From Bicyclus anynana (lineage: Eukaryota > Arthropoda > Insecta > Lepidoptera > Nymphalidae), in NCBI RefSeq assembly GCF_947172395.1, contig NC_069084.1, positions 6,015,107 to 6,079,106 of the forward strand: a stretch of 64,000 nt of DNA, read 5' to 3'. Positions 10,160-21,335 of this stretch are shown one piece after another (positions within the stretch are counted from its first letter, which is position 1; each line of letters starts with the position of its first letter). Below the pieces are notes generated by a model. The model searched no databases. It saw nothing but the letters and a program-made list of their open reading frames with translations, and had not been told where the DNA came from. Made by a program: the position numbers and the translations under genes.

Positions 10160-11260
10160 AAAATAAAAATAGATATTGAAAAATAAAAATTCTACATTAT
10201 AAAAAATATAAGAAGAATAAAAAATCTTGGAGTCATTTTTGGACGACTAAATAAAGAAAGATATTTAAAATTAAACCTTGTAGGACAATTTTAAGAGAGC
10301 ATAATTGTTATCGGACTCATCAAAGTCTGGAAAATGGCTTGGAAGGAAAACGCCACCATGGATCGCCTTGTTCATAGTTTTGTCCGACTCGCCGTGAATC
10401 ACACACACACAGTTTAAATCATTAATAAATATTTTATTCCTGGGCCCAAGGACTACCATGTGCTTAACAAACAAAGCGTGTGGTAATGACAAGGAGATGA
10501 TGATGACACATGGATGACACACAGGTACTTGGAAAATTGGCTAAAGGGCATTGGAAAAACAATCATGAGCAAGAGTCTCAACTACCCTTTAAACTTGCCA
10601 TTAGAGGAAAGTAATTCCTAAAGTTTCTTAATTAGGAATCGAACACGGGTTCTTCAAATAAATGGCACAGCTCACAGCTGCGTTATAGTGGTGCTTGCAA
10701 ATTTCTTCAACATGGCAGACATGAATGAAGTCATCATTCATTTCATTAAATACAAGAACACGCATTATTTGTCGTGGTATTTCCGGCCGTATATTAAACG
10801 AGTTTTGACAACAATCCAGTCCCTGAATTCTAATAAGCCGGCCATATTGACTACTACGAGTGCCCCCCTATGGTCCATTGGTTAATGTTTTTTTTATTGT
10901 TTATTTTTAAAAAACCTCAGTAAATGTTGGGAGTTAGGAAATTGACAGTGTTGCTACATTATCCTGCCTAGGAGAGCACTTTAAGCCATTGGTCCTGCAT
11001 CCATGTTTACGATTGTCTCAGTGTGGTCAATCGTTTTTTGTTCCTAATAATGTTAAGAGCATAGACGTATTAAATCAAGGGCTGGTTTCACCTCCATAAA
11101 AGTAAACATTTTTCCGAAAAGCTTTCGTGCAGATTTCGAGGAAGCTTTGGCATTTTCAAATAGGTGCTGAGTAGATTGACTGTATGTAACCTATAAGGTA
11201 AAGTGTGTAAAATTCCATTTTGAAAATCATTTGGCCACTAGAATGCCACATTATTTGTGA
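10160..11260. other. intronic stretch, nothing firm
   Basis: Short open frames on both strands (10271-10522, 10688-10885) lack splice context or recognisable motifs. A tRNA-like GGAATCGAACACGGGTTCTT at about 10634 may be a decayed SINE head. Confidence 0.4.
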
Positions 11261-11264
11261 GTGT

Positions 11265-11337
11265 TCTAGGCTTTTTTACCCCCGTATTCTCAATTGTACG
11301 GAAACTACGCAGGTGAAACCGCAGGGTGTCATCTAGT
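11265..11337 (+). mobile_element. Helitron-like 3' end fragment
   Basis: CCCCGTATTCTCAATTGTAC, then a block with CGCAGGTGAAACCGCAGGG and a closing CTAG before T. This is the common 3' end of the repeat family that also occurs at 16224 (reverse), 38826 (reverse) and 42402. Confidence 0.6.
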
Positions 11338-11339
11338 AT

Positions 11340-14300
11340 ATTATATACCCGTATAAATACTGTATGTTAAATAATCTGTATACTGTGGGCTATGCATTTC
11401 TAAATTTTTCCATTGCACGCCACTGCGGTCATAGATAATTGCTAGTATTAGTTGCATCTGCCTATTGCATTGCATAATATTAAATTAATTGCAGTAAGTA
11501 CATCGTCAATTATTTATTTGCAGCTGAAAATCACAAATGTAAGTAATAAAACTGTCCCAAGGCTTTTGACTTACATCATAAAAAGCCCTGTAAAAGCCTA
11601 CTTCCATTCAAGTATACGCATTCAAAAATTCAGGCTTTTTAAAACAAAAACTGCACTTCGTTCCCATTATAGCTGCACTTAATTACTATCTTTTCATGTG
11701 AGAACAAGTACAAACAAGTTGCTTTGACCGCGCAACCCCTCTTTCCCTAGAGGTAAACGACCAACATCGGAGGGTGGCACCCCCAAAGGTTCGATGCCGT
11801 GCCTTAATTGCCTCACGTGTATCGGCAGATGGCAGTCAAGGTGCGAGCCAGGGATGACCTTTGCTAACTTATCGATGAATTTTATTCTCATCGATAAGCA
11901 TGTTACGTACTAGCGTGTTGAATAGAGCAGCTGCTAAATTCATGCGATATAGTTTATGTAAGTTTTATATGAAGAAAATTTAAAGGGTTAATTATGATAA
12001 TAAAGAAATTGATATAGTTTAAAATATTTAAAATTCCACCTCATAAAACGTAGTTAACATGATGTAAGAGACCACACGTGGCACAAATATTATTACTAAA
12101 TGTATTTTTTATTCATTACCGACATCATTATTATTAATTAGTACTTATAACCAGTTTAGGTTTTAACAAAAAACTTACAAAAAGTAGTTATAAGCTCGCA
12201 TTATTTATTTTGACTTTGATATGTGTCTTCAGTATTTATTTTATGTGTTTCTATTCACATTGATCTTAAGTTAGGTATATTAAAACGCAGGAGATCTCTA
12301 CTTTTCAATCGATAGTATAGATCTATTAGCTACTGTTTGTGGCTTCGTTCCAATAGAATTCACTTCTTGTCTCTAGTAAACACTATTTCTTTCTTGGAAT
12401 TTAATTCATATAATAAACCATTTCTTTTCTGTGTGAAATGTACACTTTGTTCTTTTCTGTTTCCCTGAAAATAGGAACTATACCTAATACATTTTTTTTT
12501 TGATTTCGTGATGCTCGGCTAAGTAGTCAAAAGCGTAATAAAGAAACTAATTTAGCTTTGAATGATAAGTATTTAATTTTCAACTGGTACATATACAGCT
12601 TTTCCAAAAAGTCAGGTAGTACGGATATCGATAAACGACAAAGTATCGATAAAGGATTGTCGCCCATCCCTATCTAACTATTCTATGAATACACAAGTAA
12701 TTGGGGTGGCAGGACGCGACTTTCACACGACACAAATGCATCTATTGCACTAGTCGCTGCAATAACACTGAAAATTATAGCTATACGCTTCATAAACATT
12801 CCTCTTCAACATTTTTTGCCGCGTTCGTTGACATTTTGCTAAGGGTTGAATACTGAGGCCTTTTTAGCCTATAAAGTCACTTGGTTTGATACTGTTAAAA
12901 CAGGACTTGATGTATCTACATAATATAACATGTATTATCTTAAGCACATCAATCATGAACACGCAATTTTGCTGTCAAAGTGAGCATTCTTTTGATGGTC
13001 CATTAAAAATAGGCTGAGCAATAAAATTGTGGACGTCTACAGAAAAACTATTCCATCGGTCACAAAATGGCACACTTTGTTAACATTCTTAGATCATACC
13101 TCCAAAATAAAAAATGTGGCATACCTATTTAAAAGTGTACGGTTTTTTGGGGTCACTTTAATGATGGTGCATTTATTCATCGTTGTAGCTCCCTGCATTT
13201 TAAAAAAATTTTTTTTTTAATGTGTTTTATCCTTGCAAGTTTTTACCATTATACCACCACTGAGTAGTGTATTGCTGCGTTGCAGTCTGAAGGGATGTTA
13301 CAGGCACATGCAAGGCTTAACACTTATGCCTCATATCAAAAGATTTCTGCCTTTTTATTGTAGGCAGTGTTCCTAAAGAACCCTTGAGTTGTGTTGCTCT
13401 GGTGCTGATGGCTTATCGCTTACCATCAGGTGTGTCAATTTATTCCTGTCAACTATCATTATGAAAAAAAAAACAAAATAAGTAGCTAAATAAGTAATGC
13501 TAAGTAAATGCTGATAATATTTTCTTATGGAATACATTCTTCGTTTTTTATGATGTCACATAGATATAGACACTTTGGAGTAATTACATTACATTTTAGA
13601 TAACAAGTAAAAATCTATGGAGGCCCGATTGCCCATAGGTCTTTATTCGTAGAAACAAGAACCCATAGGCAACGTATGTTATAAATTAATACATATAATC
13701 ATATCTATTAAATCATATAAATCTAACATAATATTCTATTACGATGGCAACAGGCAAATCTATTTGATAATAATATTCAAGACCTTACGTCACGTGGTAG
13801 CTCTACTAATTTTTTGTTCTCTATCAAAAAGCCATTGAATAGACCAGCTGTTTTGTAGCCCGCTAGAAGAATTACACTTACAATACGGCGGGGAGCTTAA
13901 GAAATTGGTCCCTCCATTTATTTTTTCTTGCGTTTTTGAACAAAGTCCGCGCGACGCTAGTTTGTTTGAATGTTACGGATTCGCAATGGGTTTTTTGTTA
14001 TAAACTAACGTTACATGGGTAAAATCTTGTATAAGTGTCAAAAGTTCATCAAATTTGCCGATTTTTTAAAAATTTATATTCATGCGAATAAAAACTACAC
14101 CCTAAAAATATATAAGTATAAAATAGGTTTACTGTAAAAAAGTAACTAACCATGGAAGTTTTTTCATTACCTTACCCATAAAGCAAAACTTTAAGCTTTA
14201 ATGGCTGTATGGTTAGGGGATTAGTCTAACCGAAGTATGTTTTTTTTTAAATAGTGACGTGACAAGCCCACCAGCAGAGCACTAGGATTATTAAGTATCT

Positions 14301-14505
14301 CTGTGTAACATTCAAATAAATTGAGTCATTACATCGTTTTTCATTGAAATATTTTACCGCAAAAAATGATCCGATTTTAGCTATTCACATGCTCAAGTTT
14401 GTGTTTACTTAGTTTATGTAATTATGCCAATATAGGTATTATTTTGTATAAATAACTTTCGTTTTTTACGAATAAATGAAATTAAGATAATTATTATGCT
14501 AGCCA
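11340..14505. other. intronic stretch, mostly unique sequence
   Basis: I see only a short SINE-tail-like piece near 13395-13470 (GATGGCTTATCGCTTACCATCAGG, followed by an A run). No splice-bounded coding frame was recognised. Confidence 0.4.
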
Positions 14506-14508
14506 CAA

Positions 14509-14645
14509 ACGGTCAATTATTCTCACGTTTCTGTAGCACCCACGACTATAATTGATCGTGTGTTGGTTACTGTGTACATGACTTGTATAGTATACCGCGT
14601 GAGTACTGCCGTTTGCTTTTTAGAAACGTGAGAATAATTGACCGT
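14509..14645. mobile_element. MITE with perfect 22-bp TIRs
   Basis: The arms at 14509-14530 and 14624-14645 are exact reverse complements (ACGGTCAATTATTCTCACGT plus TT on the left). They enclose 93 bp of non-coding sequence. The perfect arms suggest a recent insertion or conversion. Confidence 0.8.
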
Positions 14646-15069
14646 CAATGGCGACCTTTATAGGCACTATTGTTCGTCTCCGTTCTCCTCGTTCCTTATC
14701 GCGTCGAAAATGTGATGCGCTATTGACATATCTGATAGTATAAAATCTTTGTGTATATAAAGGTAAATGCCTATTTAACGTTTCTTGACTAACTACTTAT
14801 CTAATGTAGGGAATAACCGGATACAGACTATCATTATGTTGGCTGTATCCAGTTTCTCATTACTTATATTATTCCCCATGATTGACGTGCGAAGAAAATT
14901 GTCGTGTACACAACTAATACCGTGTAACTTGAATAGGGACGTATTTCCTATACATATAACCTTTGAGTGCTTTACCTCCTGTTTATATATTTCTTATTTT
15001 ACTTATTATATTAATTTATTGGAAATATTGTTCGTTCGTTAATTTATGTAAGCTTACTTTATCATCGTT

Positions 15070-15364
15070 GTCGTTATTAACCCATATTCGGCTCACTGCT
15101 GAGCTCGAGTCTCCTCTCAGAATGACAATGGTCCACTACACTGGCCAAATGCGGATTGGAAGACTTCACACACGCGGATAATTAAGAAAATTCTCTGGCA
15201 TGCAAGTTTTCTCACGATGTTTTCCTTTACCGTTTGAGACACGTGATAATTAATTTCTTAAAATGCACACAACTGAAAAGTTGGAGGTGCACGCGCCGGA
15301 CTGGATTCGAACCCACACCCTTCGTAATCGGAGGCAGAGGTCATATCCACTGGGCTATCACGAT
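15070..15364 (-). mobile_element. SINE family 2, near full length
   Basis: It has the same order of blocks as the copy at 8531-8832 in reverse: ACCCATATTCGGCTCACTGC, AGTCTCCTCTCAGAATGA, GATAATTAATTTCTTAAAAT, GGATTCGAACCC, ATATCCACTGGGCTATCACG. Confidence 0.85.
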
Positions 15365-15470
15365 TGGAAACAAAATTACTCTTTATTTTTACATTTAGTA
15401 TCTCAACGATTCTAGGTTGTATGGAAACTTCACCGCTTCCGTTCTGTCTTTGTTGTGAAGGATTATATGA

Positions 15471-15594
15471 CTATGTGCGCTGTAGCAAGGTGCGGGTGAC
15501 AGTTCGTTTTACTTTTGTCGCGATAGGTACACGATATCCGTATTGTGAACGCCATGAGGCAACTGTCACCCGCACCGTGCTACAGCGCACATAG
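15471..15594. mobile_element. palindromic MITE, 34-bp TIRs
   Basis: The left arm 15471-15504 (CTATGTGCGCTGTAGCAAGG...) and right arm 15561-15594 are inverted repeats with a single mismatch. They enclose 56 bp. No coding capacity. Confidence 0.85.
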
Positions 15595-16223
15595 TATAAC
15601 AGAAGTAGAAGTCTTGAAACTTGTGATGTGAGTGTACTGCCGGTCAAACCTTATCTATAACACATGCTAACCGCATATGGCCAGCTTTTGTATGCCACCT
15701 TTTTATGCGGGCAGGTTCTATGTCTTAGTATATTCCTTAAGAACCCCTATAATGATAATATTTTTACTGTTAGGTTTATGATAATTTTTACTCGTTCCAT
15801 TGCCGCATGTGGGCTCTTTGAAAGACATTTTTATCGCGAGTGTTACGTAAGTAGGCATTTTGTTTACAAAACATCGCCAAAAAGCATTTTTTACTCTTTT
15901 GATACGTCAGAAGGAATTCCGTGGAATAATATTATTCGATACGGCCAAGAAGAAATAAAAAAATACTCGATTAGTTTTATAATCAAGTACCAATGGGTTA
16001 CGTCATTGACATAAAATTAAATATTACATGGAAGCGTATTCCGACCATATGGCAACTCTTTAAATAAAATCGATTTTATCCATTTGACCTGCATACTGCA
16101 TTTATAATTTTCGATATTAGCAATTTTTGTTCCCCTCTATAAAATGGCTGCTTCAATTTCCGCCTAAAACTTGTAAAGTTTTTTGTGTATGTACGTACCT
16201 GTACCTATATAATAAAAAACTTG

Positions 16224-16432
16224 TTTTGACTTATTTTTATATAATATACTATCTGACGCGCGGTTTTACCCGCGTGGTTCCCGTTCCCGCAGGAATACGG
16301 GGATAAAATAAAGCCTCAATAAATGGGCTATCTAACACTGGAAGAATTTTTCAAATCGGACCAGTAGTTCCTGAGATTAGCGTGTTCAATCAAACAAACA
16401 AACTCGTCAGCTTTATATTAGTTTAGATTTCT
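16224..16432 (-). mobile_element. Helitron-like non-autonomous element
   Basis: The reverse complement starts ATCTAAACTAATATAAAGCT and then GTTTGTTTGTTTGATTGAAC, as at 33680. It runs through the GGAACTACTGGTCCGATTTG block to CGCGGGTAAAACCGCGCGTC at its 3' end. Confidence 0.7.
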
Positions 16433-16745
16433 TACGCCGTAGAAGTAGGTGCGAGAGGATTACCAGCAAAATCTCTCTATAACTTGCTTAAAGACCTTGG
16501 CCTCTCTAGAAGTGCAGCTAGTTCTATATTAGAACGAGTATCCAAAGCTGCTCTAATAGGATCTTACCAAATTTGGATAGGTAGGGAGAACAACACGAGC
16601 AGAGAAGGGGAGTGTTGATCGATCGTCAAGGAATTCCTTAACCCTACATCCAGTAGTCACAAGTCCTGGACTTTGCTTGGTGTTTTTCTCTCTACCACGC
16701 GATGGACCCGGCACCTGCACGGTGAATCCATGGAATGCTAAGATA
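16430..16745 (+). mobile_element. retroelement C-terminal coding fragment
   Basis: From 16440 the + strand reads VEVGARGLPAKSLYNLL and then KDLGLSRSAASSILERVSKA. A VEVG-RG-PA-S-LL-DLGL pattern is known at the C-terminal end of reverse transcriptase polyproteins of arthropod retroelements. Non-coding sequence follows and ends GGACCCGGCACC...GTGAATCCATGG. Related copies lie at 48822-49260 and, reversed, at 1743-1908. Confidence 0.65.
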
Positions 16746-17240
16746 TTCGTCTTTTAATAATATTTATTTATCTCTTTTTAATTACTAGGCTTATTTTTTA
16801 ACTACCTTATTTTTATATGAAAGGGTACCTTTTCAACTACAAACGCGTGTAATTGTTACAGATTACATCAATTAACTTAATTTATTCCTGTTAATGAGAA
16901 TCAGTTAGGTACTAACAGGCGTGACCGTCATATTGCACGTGTTTTCTGCTCTGATGATCCGAAGGGGCACTGTGGGAATTTAACAGCCATCTAGAGAACT
17001 GGTGGTTCGTTTGTTTACGTTTACCATGAGTACGATGACCTATATTGTGTTGAGATGAACTTCTGTCGGCCAATTCACTAATTTTAACGTATGTTACCTA
17101 ATTATATTGTTAACATCAAAAATCACAATTTGAACTGGGTAATGTCGTCTACCTACTCTTAATATCCACGAAAGGTTGTCAGTTGGCACCGTTTGTCATT
17201 TTTACTTAAATCACAGAATACATAATTATGTACAAGTATA

Positions 17241-17398
17241 CAGGGTGCTCGGGAGTATTTCCCATAACTTCAAGATGTTGACGAGTCCACTTATAGGAGC
17301 CGAACTGCATAAATAATTTTAGTTCCTTAAACATATTAAATTAATTTTCGGTAAAGAGAGTTACCCTAGAGTTTTAGGAAATACTCCCCAGCACCCTG
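17241..17398. mobile_element. TA-flanked MITE, short deletion derivative
   Basis: CAGGGTGCTCGGGAGTATTT at the left and AAATACTCCCCAGCACCCTG at the right form TIRs, flanked by TA (17239-17240, 17399-17400) as for mariner/Tc1-type insertion. At 158 bp it is a shorter derivative of the 369-bp copy at 53110-53478. Confidence 0.85.
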
Positions 17399-17399
17399 T

Positions 17400-18315
17400 A
17401 TAATATAACCGCAATTTAGATCAGTTAACATTTAATAAATCGTGACTTAAGAATTACTAAAAATAGCCATTTGTTCTTTTTCGTATACGTCCACTAGCAT
17501 ACGTCAAAGTTAGTGAATTGGTCTGCACCTATCACGAGATCTATTTGTAAAATGTTATTGTTACTTTTATTATCAGCAAGCTAAGCATGTGATAATGTTT
17601 TAGTTTATAGTGACAAATCTTAGCAAAAAATCAAAAGTTTTTGTGAGAACATTTTAATAGTCTGCATTTTATTAAGGAAAAACATTTAGCAATAATATAA
17701 ACCTCTAGATTATTATTATATTCCAAAGAAGCAATCAACTCATCTAAATTTTTCTAAGCCACCGAACAATGCATTTCAGATATCTTATGCTCTACATACG
17801 GGGTCAATACACTATGGTATATTCAAAACAAATGTAGCATCATCCCCTGTGAATCCCATAACAAAAATTTGTACGGAGACTACATGCATGCCTGTCCCTT
17901 TTGTCCAAGCATATGCATGGCCTCCCCTGTTTTTTAAAACGTGGGAATCCATACTTACCTGTAACTACATGTCAACATTTGAACCTTACTCAGACAATGT
18001 TGTTATTGAAATGTGGGGTATATGCTTACATTGCTTACACACCCCCCTATATATTCATTATTACGGTAGATGCAATAAATTACAATCAGGCCGATTGGTT
18101 CGTTTCATGCGTGATTAAATTATGTTTATAGGTGATATACTGATTATACTTAAATTAAATTTGGTGATATAAAATGTAGTTAATTTGCGTTATTCCTTTT
18201 TCATTAATTAATCTTATAACCTTTATTACTGAGGGAAATTAATGGTCTGGTCCCTTATAAATGTATGTTCCACTGTTCATTAACAAAAGCCTGATATAAT
18301 ATAATATAATATCCT
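17400..18315. other. intronic stretch, nothing recognised
   Basis: Two overlapping short open frames (17849-18131) carry no motif or splice context. No repeat family was recognised. Confidence 0.4.
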
Positions 18316-18319
18316 ATCC

Positions 18320-18512
18320 TGATCTACATACACTTATGTAGATCAGTCCTTAGTAGAATAGTCTTCGTAGTATACGATTTGGACGCATTACATAAGAAGT
18401 AATAAATATAACCAAATCCATGACGTGAACGATTATAAAAATCGTTCACGTCATGGATAAAATTAAGTTTTAGGTTATTTCATTTTTAAATGTAAAAGGA
18501 ATAACCTAAAAC
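18320..18512. repeat. cluster of three perfect hairpins
   Basis: The first is TGATCTACAT / ATGTAGATCA around 18320-18345. The second has an exact 18-bp stem, ATCCATGACGTGAACGAT, at 18416-18433 with its complement at 18441-18458 and a 7-nt loop. The third has a 15-bp stem, AAGTTTTAGGTTATT, at about 18465 with its complement ending at about 18512. They are unrelated to each other in sequence. Confidence 0.8.
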
Positions 18513-18514
18513 TT

Positions 18515-21138
18515 GTTGCAGTAATCTCTGATCTACCTATAATAATTAGACCAAAAAACCAAGTTGGTACAATTGCCACAAGGATGTATTGTTAGGAAAT
18601 TGCTAGGACTGTCAGTATAAGGGAACCCCGTGTACTTTAAACCTGATTTTTAATAAAGGTGTTTGCAAGGTATACGAATCTATTGAGAGGGTATGAAAGT
18701 CATAATGGACTCCAGAAAGTGCATTGCCCCTTGAGTTTTTGTATGACCGTACTCCATATTTCAATGACTTTAATGCACTTCGGAGCCTGGAAATGCTATA
18801 TTTTGAGACTTCGTCGTAGAATTGGTTAATGTACTTGTACTTTCAAGTAATCTGATAAAAATTAGAACTGATAGTTGCACACTTAAGTAATGCTGTTATT
18901 AAAAGTGCTGGTAGCTCCACGGGTAAGGGGAAATAAAACTTAAGAGGTCTAGGGATCGATCCCCACCCAGTGATCTACTAGATCGACTATTATCGTACTG
19001 AAATTACCTCATTTTGAAAATAATGAACATTAAGCATTTTTAAGTCAGAAATTATTCGTCATAATAAAAACACCCTGATGTCTTCGAATTCGCTTGTAGG
19101 ATCTTCGTCATACCATCTCGATTATTAAGCCAGATTTATAACTAAAATAAACCGCGTTAATCGGTTATTTTAGAAGATACGATGTCAGAAACAAACAAAT
19201 ACAAAGATAGACAGGTCAAACTTATAATACCCCTCTTATTTACTTTAAGGACACTTGAAACATATACAGGATGTACGTATATCAGGTATAGTAAAATCGA
19301 GTAACTATCAGTTTGTCCCATAACATTAGAACAACACAGCCGACCTTTTATAAATAAATCAACGAAACAGTTCCAATTATAATCGCTTTTACATTGGATA
19401 CACCCAGGAAGATATCCTTTATCAAACAAAAAAGAGATATAAACACGATTAGGGTTACGTATAAAAGTATTTCTAGTAATTGTAATTTTTGATGATGGAA
19501 TCTTATTGGTATTTATTTTTGTTTGTATATTTACTAATATATTTGTAAAAACCCGTGATCTTCTTGATTGTAATTAGAAGGCATTGTCCGAGAATAGTCC
19601 TAAAATAAGAAAATATTATTGCAAAAATAGTTTACGCTTAAATACGCGAAACGCGAAATATGAATTATGTAGTTTATTAAGAATAATAAACTACATAATT
19701 CATATTTCGGTATACACATGTCTGTATGGTAATGTAAAATGTAAATACAAAATGAAGTTTTTATTTAGTTAGTTGGGCTAGTTTATCTCGATATTCTCTC
19801 GGACCCTGAAAGCTCGCGGGTGAAAGTATTAAATCGTGGGCATTTTCATTTTAAAGTCTGGATCATTTGATGTCTTTGTTAAAAGAAATAAGGTATTATG
19901 TTCAATTCAGCCTATCAATTCTTATGATATTATGCGGAACCTATGATATGTAACAAAGGTTCGTCCTAGACCCATCGGAGCAGCTGTGCGAACATTGTGT
20001 GGGGGCGCAGATGGCGCGTGCACTCCCGCATTTGAATTCGATCGATAATTCCGTAATACTTTATTATATGTACAATAACATGTTACTTGTAGATAATTTG
20101 GACTTCACTTACATGGTTTGAGAAAAAATTTGCACTATCACATCTATAGGACTATCACATGTTACATATTTTAGTTAAATTTGTATACAAACTCTTTTGT
20201 TAAATAAGATCTGTCAGTCTGTCTGCTGTTGGAAAACAGTTTTGGTTAAAATCTTTCTTCTGAACTGAAACAACAGAAAAACCAACAAATGAATTAACAG
20301 TTGCACTATTTTAAAAATGTTTCAATTTATCTTTACAGTCATAAATCATTCTTTCTAGCTTTTCTTTGCAGAAGAAAGCAGAGATTTTTACATCTCTAAA
20401 AACTGATATTACTATGGCTTTATTATTTAAGAATCTTTACTTTAAACTTCCATATTTTATTAACTCGTTAAGAATTGAAGAAGATAAAAGATATTCAGTT
20501 AGCCTTATGTTATATTCATTTTAATTTATTGCTTGGCATGCACTGAATAACTATGACTGTTTTTCAAATCATACCAAATTAATTTACCTCCTATCAAAAT
20601 AATTTCTCTAATAAATGTGCTATTTCTCTACCTTTGCAGCTGGCAAATCCCTTCGACACATTAACGCTAAAAATCGGTTCTGTGAAACTCATTATTGATT
20701 ATGGAACCGATCTATTAATTTATAGCTGTTAATCAACATTATCACTAAAAGGTCCATTAAAATCCGATAAAAGTTAACAAAAGAGGGCAAGGGAACCGTT
20801 CGGAATCTAATTTTGTATAATTGGCGAACACGTTGGCGGACGATATCGGGCAAATTCGATTGACACGTGCTTACCAGATGGGCTTATCACCTGCCCAAGA
20901 CACTACTCGCTACACGATTCAGACTGCATTCTTCGCCACTCAACTACCGGTCGATGCACCGCGAATTTTTTTGATTATTCCAAAGTGAATGCGAAAATTT
21001 CGGCCCTTTAAAGGAGTCCAAGCTGGTTTATATTTAATTAGTTGTCTCCAGACATTCAAAATTTAACGTATGAACGTTTTCGTTTGTCTGAATCTTTGAG
21101 AATTGCATTTTACTTCAATTTCTTGTCTTTACTGGCTT
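18515..21138. other. intronic stretch with one perfect hairpin
   Basis: Apart from the hairpin at 19654-19709 and a weak tRNA-like block near 18905-18970, I see no repeat family or coding exon. Confidence 0.4.
19654..19709. repeat. perfect 26-bp hairpin, 4-nt loop
   Basis: The arms at 19654-19679 and 19684-19709 are exact reverse complements (core ATGAATTATGTAGTTTATTA) separated by AGAA. No target duplication and no homology to nearby TIR elements. Confidence 0.9.
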
Positions 21139-21139
21139 T

Positions 21140-21335
21140 GGTCTAATGGTAACCATGGTTACCACCCTACTGGCATAGACGTACCGCCGAGTGATTTAGC
21201 ATTCCAGCGGGATGCCGCTTAAAAACCGTCAAAGATATTTATGGGTAAAATAAACTCGTACGTCCGCTTCCATCTTAGACTGCATCTTCACTCACATCAG
21301 GTGAGATAGCAGTCAAGGGCCCATTGATAAAAGAA
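21140..21335 (+). mobile_element. SINE family 1, partial
   Basis: It retains GGTTACCACCCTACTGGCAT, AGACGTACCGCC, the TTAGCATTCCAGCGGGATGC block and CGCTTCCATCTTAGACTGCA, then GTGAGATAGCAGTCAAGGGC. The tRNA head is missing. Confidence 0.75.
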
